35,848 bases of DNA, taken from contig JAFGNV010000210.1 of NCBI GenBank assembly GCA_016926805.1, forward strand, positions 1 to 35,848. The letters run 5' to 3'. The notes below the pieces were generated by a model that did no database searches, was not told the origin of the DNA, and saw nothing but the letters and a program-made list of their open reading frames with translations. Shown here in pieces: positions 8,119 through 15,883 of this stretch. Origin of the DNA: Anaerolineae bacterium. Its GTDB lineage: Bacteria > Chloroflexota > Anaerolineae > 4572-78 > J111. Made by a program: the position numbers and the translations under genes. The number at the start of each line of letters is the position of its first letter. Positions within the stretch are counted from its first letter, which is position 1.

Positions 8119-9037
8119 AAGACTCAATCAAATTCTCTATCCGGTCGTACCCGGTCTCGATCCCTTCACCGATCTCAATCCAATGAATCCGGTCGTCATC
8201 CAACCGGAACCAGTTATATTGCTGGCGCACAAAGCGCCGCGTTTCTTTTTTAATCAGGACCACGGCCTGAGCCAGACTGACCTCACCCTGCAAATATTGC
8301 CCCATCTGGCGATACCCCAGGCCCGACATGGCAGGCAACGTCCAATCATAGCCCGCCTCAACCAAACCTTCGACTTCGGCCAATAACCCGCGGGCCAACA
8401 TGTGGTTGATTCGTTGGTCAATCCGCGCGTAGAGTTGCCGACGGGGCATGGTCAAGCCGATGATGAAAATGGCGTATGGTGGTGGGGATTTCCGCTGGTG
8501 TTTACTGATAGGAACACCGGTTTTGTGGTAAACCTCTAACGCCCGGATGACCCGCCGTACGTTGCGGGGGTCGAGTTTTTGGGCAGCCTCAGAGTCAAGC
8601 GCCTCAAGTTCAGCGTGCAGCGCCTCAGCACCGGCGGCATCGGCGCGAGCCTCAAGCTCGGCCCGGAGGGCAGGGTCGGGCGGTACCCGGGGAATCCCCC
8701 AACCTTCCACTACCGCCCACACCCATTGACCGGTACCGCCCACCAACAGCGGCAGCCGGTTACGCCGATGAATGGCGGCAATGGCCGCATAAGCCTGTTC
8801 CTGGAACTCGGCCAGGCTAAGGATTTCGTCGGGGTCAACCACATCCACCAGGTGATGCGGCACCAGGGCTTGCTGCTCCGGCGAAGGTTTGTCGGTGCCA
8901 ATGTCTAACCCCCGATAAATCTGGCGCGAGTCCGCCGAGATGATCTCGCCGCCAAACTCCCGGGCCAGTTGTAAAGATAAGGCTGTTTTGCCCACCGCCG
9001 TCGGCCCGACGATGACGAGAAGAGGATTGCGGATCAT
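8105..9037 (-). CDS. miaA: tRNA dimethylallyltransferase
   Basis: 310 aa from ATG 9037; a TTG three codons upstream is also in frame. MiaA transfers a dimethylallyl group to N6 of A37 in tRNAs that read UNN codons. Visible marks are the P-loop IVGPTAVGKTALSLQLA, the EIISADSRQIYRGLDIGTDKP motif, HHLVDVVDPDE, LVGGTGQWV, and NVRRVIRALEVYHKTGVPIS. The C-terminal part has GLGYRQMGQYL and a RRFVRQQYNWFRLD segment, close to the usual family length. The last bases are shared with the hydrolase start. It lies between the M32 carboxypeptidase and hydrolase genes in a run of minus-strand genes. Confidence 0.96.
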   Translation of the reverse strand: MIRNPLLVIVGPTAVGKTALSLQLAREFGGEIISADSRQIYRGLDIGTDKPSPEQQALVPHHLVDVVDPDEILSLAEFQEQAYAAIAAIHRRNRLPLLVGGTGQWVWAVVEGWGIPRVPPDPALRAELEARADAAGAEALHAELEALDSEAAQKLDPRNVRRVIRALEVYHKTGVPISKHQRKSPPPYAIFIIGLTMPRRQLYARIDQRINHMLARGLLAEVEGLVEAGYDWTLPAMSGLGYRQMGQYLQGEVSLAQAVVLIKKETRRFVRQQYNWFRLDDDRIHWIEIGEGIETGYDRIENLIESYVVL

Positions 9038-9049
9038 TGATTCCAACCA

Positions 9050-9080
9050 GGTAGGGGCAGGGCAATGCCCTGCCCCTACC
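9050..9080. repeat. 31-nt perfect palindrome, GGTAGGGGCAGGGCA arms
   Basis: Two 15-base arms (GGTAGGGGCAGGGCA and its exact reverse complement) flank a single central A. It sits between the M32 stop and the miaA start. The same architecture, with A/T substitutions, recurs at 35315-35345, so this is a dispersed repeat family. There is no T-tract, so it is not a classical terminator. Confidence 0.85.
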
Positions 9081-9093
9081 CATCTCCTGTTTT

Positions 9094-10596
9094 TTACAGT
9101 TGGTAAATCTCACCAAATTTCTGTTTAATATAAGCCAGGTAAGGCCCAACTTCCACTTGTTTTGCCCCGGTAATTCGCTCGATTAGCTCGTTGGCCGTGA
9201 ATTTGCGGCCATGCCGGTGAATCTTTTCCCGAAACCACCCTAACAGGTTAGCAAACTCACCGCGCTGGAACTGTTCCGGCAGGTCCGGCATCTCTTGCAA
9301 CGCTTGGTGATAAAATTGCAGCGAGAGGATTGTACCCAGGGTATAGGTGGGAAAATACCCTATCGCCCCCCCCGACCAGTGCACGTCTTGCAACACTCCC
9401 AGGGCATCGTCGGGCGGGGTCAAACCCAGATATTCCTCCATCTTGGCGTTCCAGGCTTCGGGCAAATCGGACACGTTGAGGCGTTGTTCCAATAAAGCCT
9501 GCTCCAGTTCAAAACGAAGAAAAATGTGCAGATTGTATGTTACTTCGTCGGCTTCAACGCGGATAAAAGAAGGTGTTACCTTATTGATGGCGCGATAAAA
9601 CGTTTCCAGACCAACCTCGTTCAATTGGGCCGGGAAATAGGTCTGCAAGCGAGGATAGTAAAATTGCCAAAATGCCCGGCTGCGACCCAGCACGTTTTCC
9701 CACAGTCGAGATTGCGACTCGTGCACGCCCAGGGAGGTGCCATCGGCAATAGGCAGCCCTTCCAACGCCGGAGCGATATTTTGCTCGTACAGGGCATGGC
9801 CGCCTTCGTGCATGGTGGCAAACAACCCCGGCGATAACCAATCCTGGAAAATACGCGTGGTCACCCGCACGTCGTTAATGGAAAAGCTGGTGGTAAACGG
9901 ATGGGCCGATTTATCCTGCCGTCCCCGTGCCAGATCATAACCAACGGTCTTGAGCACTTCAAGGCCAAAATCCCACTGGGCCTGCTCGTCGAAATTTTGA
10001 TGCAGGCAAGAATCATCTACACCATCAACCTGCTCCGAGATAGCCCGGACCAGCGGCACCAACTCGACCTTCAAGGCATCAAACACCCGGTTCACTTCAA
10101 CGGATTTCATCCCCGGCTCGTACTCATCAAGCAGGGCATCATAAATGGCGTCCTCGTAGCCGTAGGCTTCGGCTTTCTGGATGCTCAAGTCAACAATTTT
10201 TACCAGAATGTCCTGAAACCGGGCAAAATCCTTCTCGGCCCTGGCCCTGACCCAAATCTGATGACCCAGGGCAAACGTCCGGCTCATTTCCTCGACCAGG
10301 GCTGCGGGCAACTTGCGCTCCCGGTCGTAATCGCGCCGCACCACCCGTACCAGGCTGGCCTCGTCGGAATCGTAGGCAAAATCAGTTCCGGCCAGGTCAT
10401 CCAGCAAAACCCCCATTTCATCGGCCACAAACAGCTCATGGGCCATCGTTTCCAGGGTGGCAATTTGTTCCGCTCGCGCTTGAGACCCGCCAGGGGGCAT
10501 GTTGACCTGTTGGTCCCAGTGCAGCAAGGCCACGGCACTACTGATGTTTTTGATTTCTTTGAGTTTGTCCGAGAGAGTTTTAAATTTTTCTTCCAT
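9094..10596 (-). CDS. M32-family metallocarboxypeptidase (Taq-type)
   Basis: 500 aa, the usual length for the family. The start was chosen at ATG 10596, which has an AAGGAG ribosome site; the frame is open upstream to 10731 but that part would overlap the neighbouring gene. The zinc-binding HEGGHA motif is at residues 263-268, followed by the family-typical GLPIADGTSLGVHESQSRLW, in which the HES and E supply the third ligand region. The N-terminus SSAVALLHWDQQVNMPPGG is also characteristic of M32. The enzyme removes C-terminal residues from peptides in the cytoplasm; no signal peptide is present. It lies downstream of lepA and the glycosidase-like gene, with miaA next. Confidence 0.95.
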   Translation of the reverse strand: MEEKFKTLSDKLKEIKNISSAVALLHWDQQVNMPPGGSQARAEQIATLETMAHELFVADEMGVLLDDLAGTDFAYDSDEASLVRVVRRDYDRERKLPAALVEEMSRTFALGHQIWVRARAEKDFARFQDILVKIVDLSIQKAEAYGYEDAIYDALLDEYEPGMKSVEVNRVFDALKVELVPLVRAISEQVDGVDDSCLHQNFDEQAQWDFGLEVLKTVGYDLARGRQDKSAHPFTTSFSINDVRVTTRIFQDWLSPGLFATMHEGGHALYEQNIAPALEGLPIADGTSLGVHESQSRLWENVLGRSRAFWQFYYPRLQTYFPAQLNEVGLETFYRAINKVTPSFIRVEADEVTYNLHIFLRFELEQALLEQRLNVSDLPEAWNAKMEEYLGLTPPDDALGVLQDVHWSGGAIGYFPTYTLGTILSLQFYHQALQEMPDLPEQFQRGEFANLLGWFREKIHRHGRKFTANELIERITGAKQVEVGPYLAYIKQKFGEIYQL

Positions 10597-10664
10597 AAGT
10601 TCGCTCCTTCTTGTTTTGAATATCTCCAATTCATTTACTTTAACCGGATGGCAACCGGTGAATG

Positions 10665-11567
10665 TTAAAAATGCCTCAATACGCCGATGGTCGTCAGCCC
10701 CCGTTGCATTTGGCCTTCTTTTAAGACCCATTTACCATCTGCCCGCTTGGGTCTCTCCGGGCCAACAATGAGCGTTTGGGTGGGGCCATCGTAATACTGC
10801 ACGTCGCCGCTGGCGCCAGTGTAGAGGGCATCCACCACCCCGAACGCTTGCAGGTAAGGGATTAAGTCAAATTCAGTCGGTAGCCGCTCAATATTTCCGG
10901 GCTGAGCTACATCCCCCACCAACGCCAGGCGGACCACTCTATTCTCTTTGTCCAGGCCCATAGCCGAGATCGGCGACTGCGTTTTGCCGCCCGCCGGAAA
11001 AAACACTTCCTGGCTACCGGGCGGACGACCCGGCGGCGGATTTTTGAGGGGAACGTGCCGGCCGTTTTTGAAAATGTAAGGGGCAGAAAAGCCATACGTT
11101 CCCCCCGGCAGGCCAACCAATAACCGATTGTGGTTAAGTTGCAGGTCTCTCATTTCAACCCTGCCGTCGGGGTATTGGAGAAAAAAGGTAAAATCGCCCG
11201 TTAGCGGTTCCCATTTTTTCTGAGAAAGCACTTTCACCGGCTTTGGCTTGGTAACCAGACACCCATCCACAATCAGGGGGCAATTCAACATCCCCATTTC
11301 CCCGGCGTTAAAATAGGCCAGGCCGCCTTTAAATTTTTTCACCGCTTCCCGGATCGAATCGCCGGGGTGAGGTTGCGGCCTGACGCCGGGTTTGAGATAC
11401 TCACGCATGTTGGAAAAGGGAATGTCTACAAAGTCCCGTTGCAGGGCTGCCTCCGAAACAATCAAGGTCAATTTCAGGGTATCGCTCGGACGCCAGCGCA
11501 TGGCGTGGCCACAGGTAAACGTACCCCTGGCCGTGTCTTTTTGGAGCGGTAGAAATTCGTAATCCAT
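10665..11567 (-). CDS. Putative phosphodiester-glycosidase (NAGPA/DUF2233)-like protein
   Basis: 300 aa from ATG 11567, one base after the lepA stop; an in-frame GTG lies at 11579. The pattern AYFNAGEMGM, CPLIVDGCLVTKP, and late DALYTGASGDVQYYDG resembles the N-acetylglucosamine-1-phosphodiester alpha-N-acetylglucosaminidase fold. In that fold a N/GG-F segment, an L-x-x-DG strand and a late ALN-x-DGG-like turn line the active site. The match is weak by eye and key residues differ, so the family call is tentative. No signal peptide is seen, unlike many relatives. The near-zero spacing with lepA suggests cotranscription, but no shared role is evident. Confidence 0.5.
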   Translation of the reverse strand: MDYEFLPLQKDTARGTFTCGHAMRWRPSDTLKLTLIVSEAALQRDFVDIPFSNMREYLKPGVRPQPHPGDSIREAVKKFKGGLAYFNAGEMGMLNCPLIVDGCLVTKPKPVKVLSQKKWEPLTGDFTFFLQYPDGRVEMRDLQLNHNRLLVGLPGGTYGFSAPYIFKNGRHVPLKNPPPGRPPGSQEVFFPAGGKTQSPISAMGLDKENRVVRLALVGDVAQPGNIERLPTEFDLIPYLQAFGVVDALYTGASGDVQYYDGPTQTLIVGPERPKRADGKWVLKEGQMQRGLTTIGVLRHF

Positions 11568-11568
11568 G

Positions 11569-13383
11569 CTACTCGTCACCCAAACGCAGCACGGTCATAA
11601 AAGCTTCCTGGGGAATCTCCACGCTGCCGATCATCTTCATACGCTTTTTGCCCTTCTTTTGCTTTTCCAACAGTTTACGTTTGCGGGTGATGTCGCCGCC
11701 GTAACACTTGGCCAGCACGTCCTTGCGCAACGCCTTCACGTTGGCCCGGCTGATGACTTTTTTACCCACCGCCGCCTGAATGGGCACCACAAACTGCTGC
11801 CGGGGAATCACATCCTTAAGCTTGCTCACCAGCCTCTGGCCGCGCAGGTACGCCTGGTCGCGGTGGACGATAATGCTCAGGGCATCCACCGGCTCGCCGT
11901 TGACCAGCACGTCCAGTTTGACCAGATCGCCGCTGCGGTAACTGTCAAACCGATAATCCAACGAAGCGTAACCACGGGTGGCACTCTTGAGCTGGTCGTA
12001 ATAATCCACAATCATCTCGGAGAGTGGCAGCTTGTATTCCATCAGCACCCGCGTTTCGTCCAGATATTCCATTTGAATGAACTCGCCCCGCCGTCGGGTG
12101 GTGATGTCCATGACCGGGCCAATGTAATCCGCCGGGGTGAACACACTGATGTGCATCCACGGCTCGGCAATAGTGACAACCAGGTTGGGGTCGGGCAGGT
12201 TCGCCGGATTGTCGATAATGAGGGTTTCGCCGTTGGTTTTGACCACCTGGTACTCCACGCTGGGTGCGGTAGCCAGCAGGTCCAGATCGTACTCGCGTTC
12301 CAGCCGTTCCTGGATAATTTCCATGTGGAACAATCCCAAAAAACCCACCCGAAAGCCAAAGTTTAGAGCCTGGCTGGTTTCCGGCTGATACACCAGGGAG
12401 GCGTCGTTGAGTTGCAATTTTTCCAGTGCATCTTTCAGTTCGTTATAATCTTCGGCCTCGGTGGGATAAAACCCGGCAAAAACCATCGACTTGACCGGTT
12501 TATAGCCGGCCAGCGGTTTGACCGTATCCCTGGCCTCTTCGGGTAGATTCAGGGTGATGGTATCGCCCACCCGCACATGGCGGATGGTTTTTAACCCGGT
12601 GGCCACGTAGCCAACTTCCCCCGCCGAAAGCCAGTCAACCGGCTGCATACCGGGCCGGAAAATGCCAATTTCCAGCGGTTCCGGGGTGCGGCCACTGGCC
12701 ATCAACCGGATGGTATCGTTCTTCTTTAACTGGCCGTCTACCACCCGCACGTAGGCGATAACGCCCTTGTAAGTGTCGTAATGACTATCAAAAATCAACG
12801 CCCGCAACGGCGCATCGGGATTACCCTGCGGCGGCGGAATCCGCTCGACCAGCCGTTCCAGCACCGCCTCGACCCCGGCGCCGGTTTTGGCGCTGACCGG
12901 CAACACGTCGAGGGCGTCGATGCCGATGAGGTCTTCCAGTTCCTGGGCCACCTCGTCGGACCGGGCCGAACTGAGATCGATTTTGTTGACTACCGGAATG
13001 ATTTCCAAATTATAATCCAGGGCCAGATAGAGATTGGCCAGGGTTTGGGCCTCGATGCCTTGGGTGGCGTCGACCACCAAAATGGCCCCCTCGCAGCCCG
13101 CCAGCGCCCGGCTGACCTCGTAGGTAAAATCCACGTGGCCGGGCGTGTCAACTAAATTAAGCTGGTAGGTCTGGCCATCCGCGGCGGTGTACTGCATCCG
13201 CACCGCCGAGGCTTTGATGGTTACGCCTTTCTCGCGTTCCAAATCCATGCCGTCCAGCACCTGCTCTTGCATCTCGCGCTCGGAGATGGTGCCGGTGGCT
13301 TGCAGCAGGCGGTCGGCCAGGGTGCTTTTGCCGTGGTCAATGTGGGCGATGATACAAAAATTGCGAATGTGAGATTGATCCAT
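11569..13383 (-). CDS. lepA: Elongation factor 4 (LepA), back-translocating translational GTPase
   Basis: 604 aa, normal family length. The N-terminal GTPase domain has G1 AHIDHGKST (residues 13-21), switch region [11 protein letters not shown]3 VDTPGHVDF, and G4 VNKIDL. The LepA-specific C-terminus is visible as [20 protein letters not shown], with [20 protein letters not shown] near the end, ending [16 protein letters not shown]4 binds the ribosome and influences initiation or elongation under ionic stress. ATG 13383 has an AAGGAG site seven bases upstream. A TATAAT-containing promoter lies about 160 bases upstream. It heads the long minus-strand gene run. Confidence 0.98.
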   Translation of the reverse strand: MDQSHIRNFCIIAHIDHGKSTLADRLLQATGTISEREMQEQVLDGMDLEREKGVTIKASAVRMQYTAADGQTYQLNLVDTPGHVDFTYEVSRALAGCEGAILVVDATQGIEAQTLANLYLALDYNLEIIPVVNKIDLSSARSDEVAQELEDLIGIDALDVLPVSAKTGAGVEAVLERLVERIPPPQGNPDAPLRALIFDSHYDTYKGVIAYVRVVDGQLKKNDTIRLMASGRTPEPLEIGIFRPGMQPVDWLSAGEVGYVATGLKTIRHVRVGDTITLNLPEEARDTVKPLAGYKPVKSMVFAGFYPTEAEDYNELKDALEKLQLNDASLVYQPETSQALNFGFRVGFLGLFHMEIIQERLEREYDLDLLATAPSVEYQVVKTNGETLIIDNPANLPDPNLVVTIAEPWMHISVFTPADYIGPVMDITTRRRGEFIQMEYLDETRVLMEYKLPLSEMIVDYYDQLKSATRGYASLDYRFDSYRSGDLVKLDVLVNGEPVDALSIIVHRDQAYLRGQRLVSKLKDVIPRQQFVVPIQAAVGKKVISRANVKALRKDVLAKCYGGDITRKRKLLEKQKKGKKRMKMIGSVEIPQEAFMTVLRLGDE

Positions 13384-13398
13384 AAACTCCTTAGCTAA

Positions 13399-13480
13399 TG
13401 GTAAATTGTGAATGGCGAATAGTGAATGATTAATGGTGAATTATTTGCGATTTGCCAATTTCTGATTTGCCAGTATGCAA
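13399..13480. repeat. AATTCACCATTAATCATTCAC-type repeat in the lepA leader
   Basis: A degenerate tandem of TGAATGGTGAATTATT/AAATTGTGAATGGCGAAT words (minus-strand sense AATTCAC, CATTAATCATTCACTATTCGC). It continues into GATTTGCCAATTTCTGATTTGCC. The same word family appears in frame in both helicase genes, at about 14670-14720 and 21427-21487. It lies in the divergent intergenic region between lepA and the AddB-like gene, in the untranslated leader of lepA. Confidence 0.6.
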
Positions 13481-13543
13481 TTTACCGACTCGGCGGCGTA
13501 TCGCAGGTTGGCGACAATCCTTTACGTTTTTTGAACAGGGAGA

Positions 13544-13572
13544 ATTATACAACAGGGGCAGGCGAAACAGAA
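13544..13572 (-). promoter_or_regulatory. Candidate sigma70-type promoter for lepA
   Basis: On the minus strand a perfect -10 TATAAT lies at 13549-13544, with TTCTGT at 13572-13567 as a weak -35 and a 17-base spacer. It would give a leader of about 150 bases that contains the repeat at 13399-13480. The -35 match is poor, so the call rests mainly on the -10 box and position. Confidence 0.4.
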
Positions 13573-13663
13573 ACAATGCACAAGTTAAATAAGCAGGACA
13601 AATCCTTCCCAACCTCGACCATTTGTGCTAAAATCAAGTCAATCCGTTTGAAAAAATCAGACC

Positions 13664-15877
13664 ATGACGATTACCTACCTTACCGGCCCGGCCGGAACCG
13701 GCAAAACAACCTACGCCGTAACGCGATTGCGTGAACTGCTGGCCAGCCACGTCCCGGCCAGCAGTATTCTGGTGCTGGTACCCCAGCAAACGCTGGCCGA
13801 ACCTTATCGCGCCCTGCTACGCGACCCCTCCCTGCCGGGCAGCGGCCTGGTAGAGGTGTTGACCCTCAACGGCCTGGCCCTGCGCACCATTGATCTCTTC
13901 TGGCCACTTGGGGCCAGTTCCAGCGGTTTTGGCCGCCCCCACACCCGGTCCATCTTTCTCAACATCGAGCAGGCTCAGTATTACCTGCGGCAAGCTATTG
14001 ACCCGCTGCTGGCGCAAGGGTATTTTGACCCCAACGTGGTGCCCGTTACCATCTCCCTGCCCCGGCTGGTCAGCCAGATTTTGGACAACCTTAACAAAGC
14101 CGCCCTCATCGGCCTGCCCCACACCGAGGTCGGTCAGCGGCTGGCCGCCTCGCTGATGCTGGAACCGAGCAGCCGCGTGGCGTTGGAACACACCCAGGCC
14201 TGCGTCAACCAGTTTCGTGAGTTCTGCCTGGCCCGCAACCTGCTTGATTTTTCGCTGCGGATTGAAATGTTTTACCAACACCTCTGGCCGGTGGAAGGTG
14301 TCCAGCAATTTCTCACCACCCGTTACCGCCATTTGATTGTAGATAACCTTGAAGAGGACACCCCTTTTGCCCACACCATCCTGCGCCAGTGGCTGCCCCA
14401 TGCCGAGTCGGCCCTGCTGGTCAACGATGAAGATGCCGGGTATCGCATCTTTCTGGGCGCCAACTGGCGCACCGCCGCTCTGCTAGCGGAACTAAGCAAT
14501 GAAACCATCCGGTTGGACGAGCCTCGGGTTGCCCCCGCCGACCTGCTGGCCTTTGGCGAACGAATGAGCCGGATTTTGAGCGGCAAAACCGGCGAAACAG
14601 CGAGCCAACAGAAAACAACCAAAAAACAACATCGCCAATCTGTACGCTACAAATCACAGATTGCAACTGACAATTCACAATTAGCTATTCACTATTCATC
14701 CTTCGCCATTAATAACTCCGCCGATCCTCGCCGGGCTATCACCTTTGAACAGCATCGCTTCTACCCCACCATGATTGATGCCGTCATCGACTGTATCACC
14801 AAATTACTGGCTGAAGGAGCAACCCCCGACCAAATTGTCGTGCTGGCTCCCTTTGTTAGCGATGCCCTGCGATTTGCCTTTGTCCACCGGATGGAACAGC
14901 GCGGCCTGGCCGCCCGTTCCCACCGGCCCTCGCGCCCGCTCAACGAAGAACCGGCGGCCAAAACTATGCTCACCCTGACCCGACTGGCCTTTCCGCACTG
15001 GAACATGCTGCCCGAACCCTTTGATGTGGCCCAGGCCCTGCACCAAGCTATCGCCGATCTGGACCTGGTGCGGGCCAATCTGTTGACCCAAGTTGTTTAT
15101 CGCCAATTTGAACGCGAGGAAGGACATCTATCTTCCTTTGACCAGATTGAGGGCGACGTCCGCGAGCGGATTTCTTATCAGGCCGGCCATCGCTTCGACC
15201 GGTTGCGCGCCTGGCTTCTCCAGAGCGATACGACCAACCCACCGGTACTGGACACTTTTTTGAGCCGGCTCTTTGAAGAAGTGCTCACCCAGCCCGGCTT
15301 TGGTTTTCACGGCCAACAAGAAGCCGGAGAGATTGCGGCCCACCTGATCAACTCCGCTCGCAAATTTCGCCAGGTGGCCGAACGGATACCCGATATTGAC
15401 TATGCGAAAGATAAAAACGGTTCCGAACTCCCTACCGTGGACGAACTCAACCGGGCCTATCTCGATCTGGTGGGGCAGGGGATGATGGCGGCCCAATACA
15501 TCCGTCGGTGGGATCCGGCCCCGGCAGAAGCCGTGCTCATCACCCCGGCCACGACATTTTTAATGAGCAACCGTCCCGTGGATTACCAGTTCTGGCTCGA
15601 CGCGGGCAGCAGCGGCTGGTGGGAGCGCATCTCCCAACCGCTCACCCATCCCTACATCCTGGCCGCCGATTGGGAGCCGGGCCGCCCCTGGACCGACGCC
15701 GACGAAGTGACCACCCAACGCGACCGCCTGGCCCGGCTGGTGTTAGGGCTGACCCGCCGCTGCCGGAAACACATCTATATCATCAACGCCGAAATTGGCG
15801 AGCAAGGCTATGAGCAACGGGGACAGTTGTTAATGGCCTTGCAGCAGATGTTAAGGCAGATGCAGCGAGAAAGTTAA
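13664..15877 (+). CDS. AddB-like UvrD-family helicase-nuclease subunit lacking the nuclease domain
   Basis: 737 aa. It starts MTITYLTGPAGTGKTTYAV with a Walker A (GPAGTGKT, residues 8-15). Later segments are HLIVDNLEEDTPFAHTIL (motif II-like, residues about 224-241), ALLVNDEDAGYRIFLGAN, QIVVLAPF, and a motif VI-like VLGLTRRCRKHIYIINAEIG near the C-terminus. This looks like the helicase-like scaffold of AddB/RexB. AddB is normally well over 1000 aa with a C-terminal PD-(D/E)XK nuclease. Here the nuclease is absent and a separate RecB-family nuclease sits at 22552-23388, so I infer a split AddAB-like complex for double-strand-break processing. An AATTCACAATT-type repeat is inserted in frame around residues 326-352. 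The RT-fusion gene starts six bases after its stop. Confidence 0.72.
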   Translation: MTITYLTGPAGTGKTTYAVTRLRELLASHVPASSILVLVPQQTLAEPYRALLRDPSLPGSGLVEVLTLNGLALRTIDLFWPLGASSSGFGRPHTRSIFLNIEQAQYYLRQAIDPLLAQGYFDPNVVPVTISLPRLVSQILDNLNKAALIGLPHTEVGQRLAASLMLEPSSRVALEHTQACVNQFREFCLARNLLDFSLRIEMFYQHLWPVEGVQQFLTTRYRHLIVDNLEEDTPFAHTILRQWLPHAESALLVNDEDAGYRIFLGANWRTAALLAELSNETIRLDEPRVAPADLLAFGERMSRILSGKTGETASQQKTTKKQHRQSVRYKSQIATDNSQLAIHYSSFAINNSADPRRAITFEQHRFYPTMIDAVIDCITKLLAEGATPDQIVVLAPFVSDALRFAFVHRMEQRGLAARSHRPSRPLNEEPAAKTMLTLTRLAFPHWNMLPEPFDVAQALHQAIADLDLVRANLLTQVVYRQFEREEGHLSSFDQIEGDVRERISYQAGHRFDRLRAWLLQSDTTNPPVLDTFLSRLFEEVLTQPGFGFHGQQEAGEIAAHLINSARKFRQVAERIPDIDYAKDKNGSELPTVDELNRAYLDLVGQGMMAAQYIRRWDPAPAEAVLITPATTFLMSNRPVDYQFWLDAGSSGWWERISQPLTHPYILAADWEPGRPWTDADEVTTQRDRLARLVLGLTRRCRKHIYIINAEIGEQGYEQRGQLLMALQQMLRQMQRES
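14640..14719. repeat. In-frame AATTCACAATT-type repeat insertion in the AddB-like gene
   Basis: The words CAATTCACAATTAGCTATTC and ACTATTCATCCTTCGCCATT are AT-rich in an otherwise GC-rich gene. They encode a low-complexity polar stretch (TDNSQLAIHYSSFAINNS, about residues 335-352) between two conserved helicase segments. The same word family is in the lepA leader and in the UvrD-like gene. Confidence 0.7.
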
Positions 15878-15883
15878 GGCAAG

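Noticed and set aside
9050..9080. 31-nt palindrome as an intrinsic terminator
   Set aside because: No T-run follows on either strand and the gap lies inside an apparently cotranscribed gene run.
9901..10668. A 255-codon plus-strand open frame opposite the M32 carboxypeptidase gene
   Set aside because: Shadow of the conserved peptidase gene; no recognisable domain or ribosome site.
11566..12366. A long plus-strand open frame opposite lepA
   Set aside because: It is antisense to a confidently identified gene, His/Gln-rich in a way typical of reverse-frame translation, and resembles no protein family.
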